A DNA stretch of 64,000 nt from Acheta domesticus. Taxonomy: Eukaryota; Arthropoda; Insecta; Orthoptera; Gryllidae. The number at the start of each line of letters is the position of its first letter. Position 1 is the stretch's first letter. Of the stretch, positions 11,331-21,171 are shown one piece after another. A program made the translations under genes and the position numbers. The notes beneath the pieces are model-generated. The model did no database searches and was not told where the DNA came from. It saw nothing but the letters and a program-made list of their open reading frames with translations. The stretch spans positions 36,530,389 through 36,594,388 of the forward strand of contig JAHLJT010004567.1 of the NCBI GenBank assembly GCA_031308135.1, in the 5' to 3' direction.

Positions 11331-11684
11331 AAAGTACTGTGAGTGCTCTGTGGCACAGTGCAGGGCATATAGTGGCTACGCCACTGGTAAACAGTACCGG
11401 AAACTCCAGGCAGGTTTTGTTCATCAGCAATTCGGATGTATGCATTCAAAGTCTAAAGAGTTATTTGATTTTTGTTTTGCCATTGTAGTGTTTGCTTTAT
11501 GATTATTAAATTTATGTATTTTGTTCTATAGAATTCTTCTGTGTGTGTTTGGACAACTCCTTTTCACCCTGGGGTAAATAGAAAGCTCGTCAGCGAGTAT
11601 TCGTCTGCGTCCTTACAATAATGCGAGGCTACATATAAGAGAGAAACGAATATATTAAATTAATTCTATTCATCCGTGATAATA
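11331..11684 (-). repeat. Second arm of foldback complex (right)
   Basis: This is the inverted counterpart of 8,905-9,270. It includes the GCTACGCCACTG motif at 11,376-11,388, which mirrors CAGTGGCGTAGC in the left arm. Confidence 0.8.
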
Positions 11685-11717
11685 TGATCATAACGATGGC
11701 AGTGACAGCCCACGTGC

Positions 11718-11868
11718 AAGGGGTTATCCTTGCAATGCACCTGTCCACTCTATCAGTCTAATAAACTCTATCAAGACTTTTGATTTAATAGATCACAAGC
11801 ATGCTGCCAACTTTATCCTCAAATTTGTAAGAGAAATAACTGATACAAGCTGTAACAAAAAAGAAAGT
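11718..11868 (-). repeat. Outer arm of foldback complex (right)
   Basis: This is the inverted counterpart of 8,092-8,242. In the left arm about 660 bp of extra sequence (8,243-8,904) follows, whereas here only about 30 bp separates it from the second arm, so the left arm received an insertion after the duplication. Confidence 0.8.
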
Positions 11869-11894
11869 TAGCGCAGAGAACATTATTTGCAACT

Positions 11895-12127
11895 GTACTT
11901 CGGCTTTTCTTTCGTGGCGCACGGGACGAGGTGTCAATAAAATGGAATATCTCACGGTATTTCGCGTCGTTCTCTGTTGTGCCGCCAGGAGTCGCATGAT
12001 CGCCAGCATTGCTCGATAGTCGCGATCATGTGACTCCTAGCAGCACAACCAAGGACGCGAAATACCGTGAGATATTCCATTTTATTGACACCCCCCGTGC
12101 ACCTAGAAAGAAAAACCGAAGTATAAA
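11895..12127. repeat. Near-perfect palindrome of about 230 bp
   Basis: The left half runs tacttcggcttttctttc, then gtgtcaataaaatggaatat and ctcacggtatttcgcg. The right half is its reverse complement with few mismatches, ending ttcggtttttctttc as read on the opposite strand. The centre is near 12,011, with a spacer of only a few tens of bases. It would extrude as a long hairpin. It is related to the palindrome centred at 9,726. It is likely a MITE or foldback transposon. Confidence 0.85.
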
Positions 12128-12675
12128 TTTGCGACAGGCTTTGTCCTAGATTACAACACATTTCGATATTGTATTTAAAAGGGGGAAATAACTTGAAAAT
12201 TTGTAAATTATTTTATGTTGAATTAAGTCATTGTCATTGTATTTGAAGTAGAGCTCCATGTCTCGATAAATTAATGTCATTTAATTCAAATTAAGTGAGT
12301 GAAAAACTATGTAATTGAGTGCGCTCCAGTGTAATTTTCTTTCTTTGTTCATTGCAACGGTCAATGTTTAATTCGGTATTCACAACCGTGCACGGTGATT
12401 GTCACAGTGATTGTGACGTAAATTGAAGCAAAAGGGTATTATTCAAAATTTGACAAAGTGGATCATATTAAACAATATTTCTCCGCGCTGAATATCCATT
12501 TTTTTATTTGTGTAAGTTTGTAAGTCCAAGGTTTCAGAATACATACATTTCTTTCATATTGATTTACATGTCTTGGGTTAAACCTTTCTCACACCCCCAA
12601 CGATTCATTCTGCGTGATCCCATAGTAATTGAGGCAGTGCCGGGTTGCGTCAGAAAATTATATATATATATATAC

Positions 12676-14250
12676 ACAGGTGTCCAAAAGCTCCCGTTAC
12701 AAAAAAAATACCACAAATTCTGTTATGCCAAACATGAAGAATGGCAGGTCCAGTTTTTCCGAAAAAAATTTTGTCTTTGAGAAAATTGAGTTTAAAAATC
12801 ACTTCCGGGGCGCGAAATTCAAACCGGCCGCAACGACACCAGACAGTACGGAGCATCCTTCCGCACCTTCTGCGCGGAGCATTTCCTCATTTCTCCGCGC
12901 AAACGGTGAAAGAGTCGAGTAATTTTCTGGAAAGCATCGCGTTGTTTACACTAGAATACTTAATAGTATCAAGTATTTGTAGGTTCTATTCAATAAATAT
13001 TTTAAATGTACGTACAGAATATCGAGTTTTGTTCAAAATGATAGCCACGGTACACGGCGGCGTAAACATAAATTATGAACACGATCCAACAATTTATGAA
13101 TGAGATAGAATCTCCTGGAATGCTCGAATTGTTATTTTTAGCACATATTAATATGAACTAGTGCTTTGGACCTAAGATTGCCACGTAAATGATAGTCTCC
13201 TGAAGATTATTCTAAATATAGTGATATAGTAAAAGCGTTTCGGAAATGAAATATTCATTTCCTGAAATCCCGTTCCATGAAAATACTGAGTTTATCTCTG
13301 GGCGCGGAATTTAAATTGATACGTTTTACAGTCATTTTGTGGTGATGCAGACCGAACAGTGCATTGAAGAATCTTTGTAGGGGCACGTAGGCCATTAACC
13401 TAACCCACAGGTCAATATCAACAGAGATAAAATAGCGTCGCCACATTTGAATGCAACAATGAATAATAAATACAAAACTAGTATATTACTGGTGTGAAAG
13501 GGTAAAAGACTGAGAAAAACTGTGATGTTGCATTGCGTGATGTACAAATACTTCTAGCAGGCAAAAGTTTGATCGTGGTTCACTGGGTTACCGGCCCACT
13601 GCCATTCGCAGCTCGTATTATGGTCGGTGTCCTTGCATTTGTCACTTGCTAGGCCGCGTCACATCGTGGTTTATATCGTATGGCGAACCTCCCACCGCCG
13701 CCTAGTGATTCGCCCATCAGCCGCATGTCAGTTTTGCCTCAAAACAACAAATTGCGCAGTTCGAAACCCGGCCCGCACAGTGGTCATGGCTGAAAAAGCA
13801 CCTGTATGGAGTCATCTTTCCCCTTCCCTCCCCTCCGCACCACCCCCAGCGTCCCGCCACCGGCAGCGTATACTAAAAGCTAAGCGCAGTCAAGGCAAAT
13901 TAGTAGAAATATCGAGTTTGAGTGCGAGAGGCCAGAATAAGCATGTTTTCAATTAATGAGTACTGCGACATGCACTTAGTCTTCGGCGAGTGCCGGAGCA
14001 ACGCTCGTGCGGCAGCTCGAGTGTACGCCGAGAGATACCCTAGCAGAAGACACTCTTCCCACTGCGTTTTTCTGCGCCTCGACGCAAGAATACGTGCGTC
14101 GGGGTCAGTTTTACCGGGCGGAAGTGTCGATGCAGGTGTGTCTCGCTCATCTGTCGCTACAGAGGAAGCAGTATTGGAACGTTTCGAACAGGAGCCTTCG
14201 AGCAGTGTGCGAAATTTTGCGCGAATGGGTTGTCTATATTAAACTTTTTC
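12676..14250 (+). mobile_element. Broken DNA transposon carrying a DUF4817-like domain
   Basis: The segment starts with a terminus-like stretch (acaggtgtccaaaagctccc) after a short (TA)n run. It contains GC-rich patches at 12,820-12,930 and 13,600-14,200 that contrast with the AT-rich surroundings. It ends with a truncated frame resembling the N-terminal helix-turn-helix domain found in many insect transposon proteins. No right terminus or catalytic transposase domain is present, so the copy is dead. The left boundary is inference. Confidence 0.45.
13943..14242 (+). pseudogene. DUF4817-like helix-turn-helix protein, truncated
   Basis: The frame opens MFSINEYCDMHLVFGECRSN and continues with ARAAARVYAERYPSRRH. 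This is the pattern of the DUF4817 domain (a short helical DNA-binding domain abundant in insect mobile-element proteins): Y-x-D-M-x-[LF]-x-[YF]-GEC-x-x-NAR-x-A-x-x-Y-x-ER[FY]P-x-R-x-H. Downstream, TEEAVLERFEQEPSSSVRNF and ARMG resemble the second helix-turn-helix segment. The frame stops after 99 codons, where these proteins normally run on for several hundred residues. The middle linker also looks frameshifted. I chose the internal Met at 13,943 because the domain begins there. Confidence 0.6.
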
Positions 14251-15560
14251 CTTACAACTAAAAGAATTCAATTTTCAATGTGAAAATAATTTTATGTATT
14301 ATCAGATATGTTTTGGAAAAAAAATATACAGAGCAATAGAGTTGCAGTTATGATTTAATTTGCATATTTTTTATGTTTATTCCTGTTTTCCATAAAAAAT
14401 TCTTGTGAGATATAAATCCCTCATAAGTAAAAAAAATAACCAACATAAAACTATGTAATTATTAGGGTGTTTTTATGTAAAATCTACAAAAATTATCCAA
14501 TTAATACTTTTCAGTTCAAAAAAGTATGCAATTGTTAAATGGAAAAGTTATAAATTGATTAATTTTTTAAACAAATTAAAATATTGAACATGTAGAGATA
14601 TAACTGAAAGATTTAAGACGTGCATGTAAAGTATTTCTAATTAATTTCAAGTAGCAAAATATGCATGTTCTAAAATATTTAAGTAGTAAGGATACTGATT
14701 CTGCATTGAAATAAATTAAAATAAATTTAAAAAATTAAATAATTCAAAAGAAGGTTTGGGGTGAAAAATTGATTATATTGCATAATTTTTTTTCCTTTTT
14801 GTCGATTTCAACTTCCGAAAGTTGAAAGCCAGGTGGCATTTTTTCGCTACCTGCGCGCGGACGGACGCTGCCCCAAAAAAGATATTGGATAGCACTACCT
14901 AGATACACATGTAGCGCTAGTGTAGCGTTACAAATTGAAGGCCGCCATATTCTAGGCAACTAGTTCCCTGGCAGGCGTGGGTGTACGTAAATGACGAGAG
15001 TTGTGGGTATTTCCCATGTAAATTATTACTTTGAAGTGCTTTTTCTTGCTATACAAAGACAATTATTTATGCATCAATAAAAATATATAATGAGAGCTTC
15101 ATGGTTCTATGACCTGAAGGCCAAAATGAAGCAGCATTAGGGTTATCAGAAGCAAACTTTCAAAAATCCAAACGATACAACCAAGACATGTTTTATTTGG
15201 TATGAGTATTTTTCATCTAATTGAAACTTATTCTTTCATTTGATCTCAGTATACCTACACACTGCGTATATAAACTATATTTACATTTTCTTATTCAAAA
15301 GTATTTTATTAATTTGAAAACTTATTTGCATTATTAAAACTTGGAAGATAGATTGAAAGAGTTTTGGTCATTTCACTGCATTATTGAGAATTAATTTGTT
15401 TGTGTCACAAGCTTTACTTAACTCATTTCCACTTTAATGAATAATTTGAATCTCTCTTTCAGAAAATGAAACTGCGGGCAACAAAAGAATGAAAGAATTA
15501 TGAAAATATTGTTGTTGAAATTTCTTTCGGGATTATGTTTGATTTCCATTATTGGTCTGT
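14251..15560. other. AT-rich intergenic DNA
   Basis: I recognise no gene. A GC-richer patch at 14,800-14,990 (including gctacctgcgcgcggacg) interrupts AT-rich DNA and may be a repeat fragment, but its ends are not visible. Confidence 0.4.
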
Positions 15561-15574
15561 TGACTGGAAATAGA

Positions 15575-16112
15575 CCAGGAGAGGTGGCTCAGGGCATCAG
15601 CTGATGTCATTGCAGTGCCTCTGACCGTGAGGTACTAGGCTCGAGGCCCGACCGTGGCAGGATTTTCCATACTAGCTAGGTCAAGTTCTGTCGCTGTCTG
15701 GAGGAGAAATGTAGCGGCCGGCTACTTTGATCGGTAGTTTTCTGTGGTATCTCCTATGAAGACCAGGCGAATGCAGGAGCAGAACCCTAACAAACGGGCC
15801 ACCGACCGCGCGCAATCTTTTCTTCCTCTTCCTTGTCCTATCTTCATCCCTTACTCACACACATACATGCATTACACTACCACACTTGGCGGGAGACCAA
15901 TCCGAAACTTAGAGATTTTTCCGGTTGGGGTGGTGCCCTGCTGGTACGAGATACCTGGTTGGGGAAAAGCCGGTAGTCGACAGTTGGCCGGCGCCGGATC
16001 TTACCATCTAAAGGGAGAAGATCGCCGTCACATCCTGAGTAAAAACTACATTACATTAACTACATTCGTGGATCTAATGACCTTAGCAGTTGATGCGCCC
16101 GGAATCACTAAT
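15575..16112 (+). mobile_element. tRNA-derived SINE, copy 1 (most complete)
   Basis: The head contains an A-box-like ggtggctcagggcatcagc and a B-box-like aggctcgaggcccg about 60 bp later, which form a polymerase III promoter. The body shares these blocks with three other copies in the window: ctgtcgctgtctggag, tagcggccggct, gatcggtagttt, aacaaacggg, gtggtgccctgctggta, gagatacctggtt and gcgccggatct. It ends near tgcgcccgg with an A-rich tail (gaataaaaaaaataac). At about 540 bp it is long for a SINE. It has no coding capacity and would have depended on a LINE partner. Confidence 0.75.
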
Positions 16113-16559
16113 TAATGAATAAAAAAAATAACTGGAAAGTATACTGTTTTAAATGTTTAGTTACTGGTACGATTTTTATGTGTGTGTTTGCACAGAACTT
16201 ACAGTAGCTTCGTAAAAGCATTTTGTGGTCAGAAGGTGAATGCAACTTAAGTAACACACACAATTGTAACCAAGAGAATTTCTATTGTTAGTTCGTTAAT
16301 GTTTAAGCTATTTTGTCTGTTCCCTTTACCTACAGAAATATTGGGAATAATAATTACACCAACATAAAAATAATGTAACATTTATTCGTCATGGGTTGAA
16401 AGAGCACTAATTTCAAGCCAACAACGCGAGGTATTTCAATCTACATTTTTCTTAAAATACGTTTATTTTTCGTAATTTATTAATCAGAGTTGATAGGAAC
16501 TTTTACAATGTGTTAATCGAAGTTTTGAGTCCGTAAAACTGTGTGAAAATAGTGTTAAG

Positions 16560-17540
16560 ATACACAATATTATAAGATCGCGCCCGCATTTGCCTACAAT
16601 ATGGCGGAGAGCGCAATGTTCAATTTGTTACACTAGTGCTCACCTCTCATTATAGGAGTAGTGACCCTTGGCTGCGAAGTGCCCGAAAGGGCTAGGCTCT
16701 ATTGTGTAGGATGCTAAGCGTGGCCGGGCACGCCATGAGTCAGCGGGAAAAGAACGGACGCCGTGCCGACGAGCCTTGCGACTCGCGCACCCAGGGTTCC
16801 GAGAATCCCCGAGACGCCAAAAATTTCATCCGGAATCCACGACGTCAACCGTACCGACGTCAACCGCACACCGCAATTGGACAGCGCACACCGCGTGAAT
16901 TGTGGGAGCCAACCGCCGAAAAGCGAGCGGGGGAGGACCACGTGATCTCGTGACACAAGGAAGGCCAATACTGGCCCCACGCTCAAGAATTCCGATGAAG
17001 GCAATGGGCGAGTAAGGTTGATCAATTCCCATGAAGGCGACGGGCGAGTAAGGTTAATCAATCATGCAAAGACGGAGCCGTAGGTGTCATGGCGAGCTTA
17101 TGAACGCGCGCTCGTGCATTGCCGCACGCCGCTGAACGCCGCGCCTGCTCGCCAGACTGCCATCGCCGCCACATCGCTGTTCGCTCATGTGTCGCCTGAG
17201 CTGGGCCGCACGCTGGACAATCGCCGTGAGGTGAAAAACCTACGGACAATGACTGCCAGAGCACCCGAACTCTAGCTAGAACTTGTGACGGGTAGAGGCG
17301 CAACCATCGCCGTCTTGGGCCACGCCGCCGACGCCCGGAGCAGCCGCCGCTAGCGCCCGAGACGCCAGGACATCGCCCGCCCTCCTGGGGGGGGGGGGAA
17401 GGCTGCCACCGCCACCAGACCGTGCCGCACTGGCCCACCCGACGGGACCGCGGCTTGCGCCACTGCAGGTCATGAACGTCGGGGCCGACGCTACACCCGC
17501 CTGAGGGCACAATGACCCGAGAGGCCATGAAAATTAAGCT
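16560..17540. other. Unassigned GC-rich segment
   Basis: The stretch is GC- and CpG-rich within AT-rich intergenic DNA. It holds an imperfect two-copy tandem repeat of about 37 bp at 16,985-17,063 (unit around cgatgaaggcaatgggcgagtaaggtt), near-repeats of cgacgtcaaccg at 16,850-16,875, and an 11-base G run near 17,390. Overlapping open frames on both strands are the usual result of GC-rich DNA and have no recognisable domain. It could be a CpG-island promoter or an inserted element. Confidence 0.4.
16985..17063. repeat. Two-copy tandem repeat (about 37 bp)
   Basis: Two adjacent copies of aattc[cc]gatgaaggcgacgggcgagtaaggtt-atcaa differ at a few bases. They may be part of a longer array elsewhere or a replication-slippage product. 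Confidence 0.65.
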
Positions 17541-17857
17541 AGGTTAGGTTAAGAAAATTACTTCTGTAATTGGAGGCCTCGCCTCACATATGAAATTAGA
17601 ATTAAAATCCATTTGTTAAACATACGAGTTTCAATGCATTGATGCATGGAAAAGCCGGTCATGCACGCGTCCCATCATAATTTCAGACCGAGCAACCTGG
17701 TCAACGCTGCAAGCAGGAAATCAGAAGAACAGGTGAGTCGGATCACCCGGGGATTCATCCCTCCTCCTTCTATAACACTATTCCCTTACAAAGTTGGCGC
17801 AGTGCCAGTTGCGGTCAGATCGACCAGATTAAAATTTCAATTCAGTATGGCGGACAG

Positions 17858-17897
17858 TTCGAGACGCCGCGGCGTCTCGAAGCGGCGCGCCGCTTCG
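17858..17897. repeat. Two overlapping perfect GC palindromes
   Basis: A perfect 24-bp palindrome (core gagacgccgcggcgtctc) at 17,858-17,881 overlaps a second perfect 20-bp palindrome (core aagcggcgcgccgctt) at 17,878-17,897. They share four bases, CGAA. Two such structures side by side are unlikely by chance. Confidence 0.9.
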
Positions 17898-18197
17898 GTA
17901 TGGCATACAACTCCTTCACACTTTGGCTATTTAACGAACAATATACAACTAGAATTAGCAGTGTACTTGTTCCCCAATGGCCGATTTTTTTCGACATATT
18001 TAAAACATTGCGCACCGCAACGCCGACACCTACATGGCGCCATACTTGCGTTTTCTTGTTCCTCATAACACAGGCTAACTTCTCAAAAAGTTTTAGCTTT
18101 GAGCTTATCATACGTCGATTTTCTTGCTGGCTCCCGGTCTATAATGTCGAGAAGCGTCAGACCAGCAAAAATGTAATGAGATGTTGAGCAATGCAAG

Positions 18198-18535
18198 TTG
18201 ATGAGAGGAGAGGGAAAAAGAAAGATGGAAAAGGGAGTCAGGGAAAGAGACAGAGGAAAAAGAAAGAGAGACAGGAAAAGAGTTGGAGAGAGAGTGGGGA
18301 AAATGAGGGGGGGGGGAAAGTGGAAAAGAGGAGAGAGAGAGGGGGGAAGACAGATGAAAAGTGGGGAAAATGGGAAAAAGACAAAGGGGGAAAAAGAGAC
18401 AATGGGGGAAATGCATGGGGGAAAAAGACAAAGGGGGAAAGAGGGGAGGAAAAATACAGAGGGGGAAAGGGAGAGAGGAAAGAGAAAGAAGGAAATGAAA
18501 GTGGAGAAAGAAAGCGTGGGAAAAGAGGGGGAGAA
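18198..18535 (+). repeat. Purine-rich (GA/GGA) low-complexity tract
   Basis: About 340 bp of the plus strand is almost entirely A and G. It ends at the 3' side of the retrotransposon on the minus strand. All open frames in it are artefacts of composition. It may be an expanded tail repeat of the retrotransposon or an independent microsatellite, and it could adopt triplex DNA. Confidence 0.85.
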
Positions 18536-18705
18536 TAATAGTAGTAATAGTAAAGCGGGTATTCTACAGCTACAGTTGCCGTTTCTTGCTGCCTAATCTC
18601 CATTTCTTTCGATCTTCCCAAGCATCATCATCTCAATCTCTCGCCGCCATTATTGATCTTATGTCTTCCTCACACTTCCTTCTTGGTCTTCTATTTCTTC
18701 TTTCT

Positions 18706-19026
18706 TCAGGATGGTATTCCCAAATCATCTTTGGTGGTCGCTAAGTCAAACCTTCTTAAATGCCCATACCATAGCAAAACCTTTGTTTCTACCAGTTCTA
18801 AGGTTGACTTCCCAAGTTTCAGTATTTCTATTATTCTTTGATTTTTAATTCTTTCCTTTCTTATAACCTGACAACACCGCCTCCAGTGTTCCATTTCTGT
18901 TCCTTGAATCCTACTTCTATCCCTGCCATTAATAGTCCATAACTCAGCTCCACATGTGAATAGACTTTCGATTGTTTTATACAATGTAATTTTTGTGAGG
19001 TCCTGACCATTGCCTCCCACTACCAT
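18706..19026 (-). pseudogene. Retrotransposon C-terminal region
   Basis: The frame includes YKTIESLFTCGAELWTINGR, then MEHWRRCCQVIRKERI and LLWYGHLRRF. This is the typical post-RT segment of this LINE type: [LI]-Y-G-[AS]-E-x-W, a W-R-R block, and a WYGH motif. It is separated from the RT frame by disabling changes. Confidence 0.75.
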
Positions 19027-19134
19027 ATATTTTGTTTAAGATGTATTAATTTCAAGTTCTCACGTTTCATATTCTTCAATTAATTTTCGAGTCATGTAGT
19101 GGATATCATCCTCATCACTGGCTAGGACCACTTG

Positions 19135-19888
19135 GTCGTCGGCATACTTCAAGGTATATAGAAAATCTCCACCAACAGGTATTCCCATGCCCTTACTTTC
19201 TTTTCCAGGTGTGAATATACATTTTAAATACAGTAGGGTATAAACAACAACCTTGCCTTATGCCTTTATTTATATTAAAAGCTGAAGAACTATTTGCACC
19301 AACTTTTGTGCAGCTTTGACAATTCGCATTGAAACGCTTTATAGCATTTATATACACTGTATTTATAATCTCATCTACCATAGTATCCCACAGTTTCGCT
19401 AGGGGTACTGAGTCAAATGCTTTTCTCAGATCTACAAATAGTATATGAATCTCTCTGCCTACACTCATTATTTTTTCAATAATTTGTTTTAGACAGAATA
19501 TGTTGTCAATGCAAGATTTCCCAGTGGAAAAATCGCTCGGTTCCTCCATCTCTATTTCCAATCCTTCCCGTAATATCCAGCTGTATAGTCTCCCAATTAT
19601 ACTGGTAACACTGGTTTCACATTCATTCTTGTTGCCTTTCTTATAAACAGATGAAACGTGTGCCATTTTCCATTCTTCGGGGATTAAATCTCCTTCCAAG
19701 CATTTATTGAAGACCTGTGCCATGATATCTATGGCTCTTGAAGGAGCAGTTTTAATTAATTCAATTTGGATACCTCCAGGTTCCAGAGCTCTACCACTTT
19801 TCATTGCCGTGACGGCCTTACCAACTTCCCTTGCTGTTATTTGTAGAACATTTTTCTCAGTTACAGGAGTTTCATATGAAATGTTCAT
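19135..19888 (-). pseudogene. Non-LTR reverse transcriptase (fragment)
   Basis: Visible motifs in order are AVTAMKSGRALEPGGIQIEL, VFNKCLEGDLIPEEWK, the SVTSIIGRLYSWILR block, the catalytic-block motif A in LFVDLRKAFDSVP, the GIRQGC motif, and YADDQVVLASDEDD in a shifted frame at 19,146-19,135. Motif A and YADD supply the catalytic aspartates. The frame breaks between GIRQGC and YADD, and several conserved positions are substituted, so the product is not functional. Confidence 0.85.
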
Positions 19889-20117
19889 ATACTCTGTTCT
19901 ATTCTCAGTTAGTTAATATTCATAGTAGCTTTTCCATTTTTCCCGGCCTTTTGGATCCAGTTTTCAATGCTCTATTTTATTCTTCCGGACTGTATTGACA
20001 AATTTCCATGCTTCTCTTGACCTTGTACTCCCCATTAATTTACGTATTTCTTTCCATTATTTCTCCAGTATTCATTTTTTATTCTCGACACATTTCTTTT
20101 AACATCTACTCTGCATC

Positions 20118-20435
20118 TTACATATATTGATAACATCCTGTGGACAACCACCTTTCATAAGCTTTTCTCTTTTCTTTAACCATTTCCTCGAGTTCTTCAT
20201 TCCACCATTCACATCTTTTCTGTACCTTTCCCTTGATCCCGATAGTTAATTCTGCAGAATTCTTTAAAATGATTTTAAGATTTTGGTATATTAGCTTGTC
20301 ATTTTCCTTTGTCATGGTACTAATACCTTGAGCTACAATGTAATTGGTATTTAAACCTTGTTGAAGCATTCCGAAGCTTACATATGTTAAAAATATTCTG
20401 TTTGGGAATACTATTTTCTTGTCAACGATCTTCAA
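20118..20435 (-). pseudogene. Retrotransposon linker between endonuclease and RT
   Basis: The frame has ELTIGIKGKVQKRCEWWNEE, then LEEMVKEKRKAYERWL, the 'WWNEELEE.VKEKR.AY..WL' pattern found between endonuclease and RT in these LINEs. It is truncated at both ends by stops. Confidence 0.7.
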
Positions 20436-20439
20436 CTAC

Positions 20440-21171
20440 ACAATTTACGTACTTAAAAAAAGGACAGAGGATCTTAATAGATAATGATCTGAGCCAGAAT
20501 CTGCTCCCCTATACACCCTTGTATCTAGAATTTGTGTTTTCGTTTGCTGTTTTACCACCATGTAATCTATAATTGATGATAAATTTCTTCTTGGTTGAAA
20601 CCATATTTTTTTGTGTATATCTTGATGTTGAAAGAATCCACTTGTTATATGGAGAGAAAACTGATTACAGATTTCAATAAGAAGTTCTCAGTTATCATTA
20701 AGAATATCCTCCGCATAAAGGCCCACAATCTTATCACCTACTTTTTTTGCCAAGTCGCCCATCATAAAAATTTATTTCTGGTCACTAATTTCACTAAATG
20801 TCGTTGTCAATTCTTGCATAAAATCATTTTTAAGTTCCACTTTAGTATCATCAGTTGGGCACTCCTACAATTACCACATGTACACTATATAATTTCATTT
20901 CCACTTTTACTATTCCGGGAGAAATAGCTTCCCAATTTGTAATATATTTTTTATACTTGTTATGGACTGCGATAGAAACCCCACATTTTGCTCTCTGATT
21001 TTTATTTACCCCACTGTAGAAATGAATATATTGTTCTTCGATTTCACTTCACTGTCCTTTCTTTTTTGTTTCAGTGAGTACTGCCATATCTAGATGTAAT
21101 CTGCTTAACTCTTTGAAAACTTGTAAGCATTTTGTGTTAATGCCTTGTATATTCCATGCTCCAAATTGCAT
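20440..21171 (-). pseudogene. APE-type endonuclease of the retrotransposon
   Basis: An ATG at 21,171 opens MQFGAWNIQGINTKCLQVFK and then ELSRLHLDMAVLTETKKKG. The WN-x-[RQ]-G-N motif and the Glu of the TE-T motif belong to the exonuclease-endonuclease-phosphatase fold. Further on, split by frameshifts and stops, are a GD-x-x-x-KVGDK-IVG segment (about 20,770-20,700), a SSIIDYMVVKQ segment, and GSDHYLLR near 20,490, which carries the SDH catalytic motif. The frame is broken at several places. Confidence 0.75.

Larger units (their letters stand above)
8092..12127. repeat. Nested inverted-repeat (foldback) complex, about 4 kb
   Basis: At least four pairs of inverted segments are interleaved here: 8,092-8,242 with 11,718-11,868; 8,905-9,270 with 11,331-11,684; 8,571-8,691 with 9,822-9,942; and 8,738-8,870 with 9,426-9,558. 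Two self-complementary palindromes, centred near 9,726 and 12,011, lie in and beside them. Terminal-looking motifs CAGTGGCGTAGC and GCTACGCCACTG, of the kind seen at hAT element ends, recur at 9,211, 8,903 and 11,388. There is no transposase frame. The structure suggests foldback or MITE elements inserted into one another, plus an inverted duplication. Confidence 0.8.

Noticed and set aside
18108..18621. Lys/Glu/Gly-rich and Ser/Phe/Pro-rich ORFs
   Set aside because: They are read through the purine tract and are artefacts of simple sequence.
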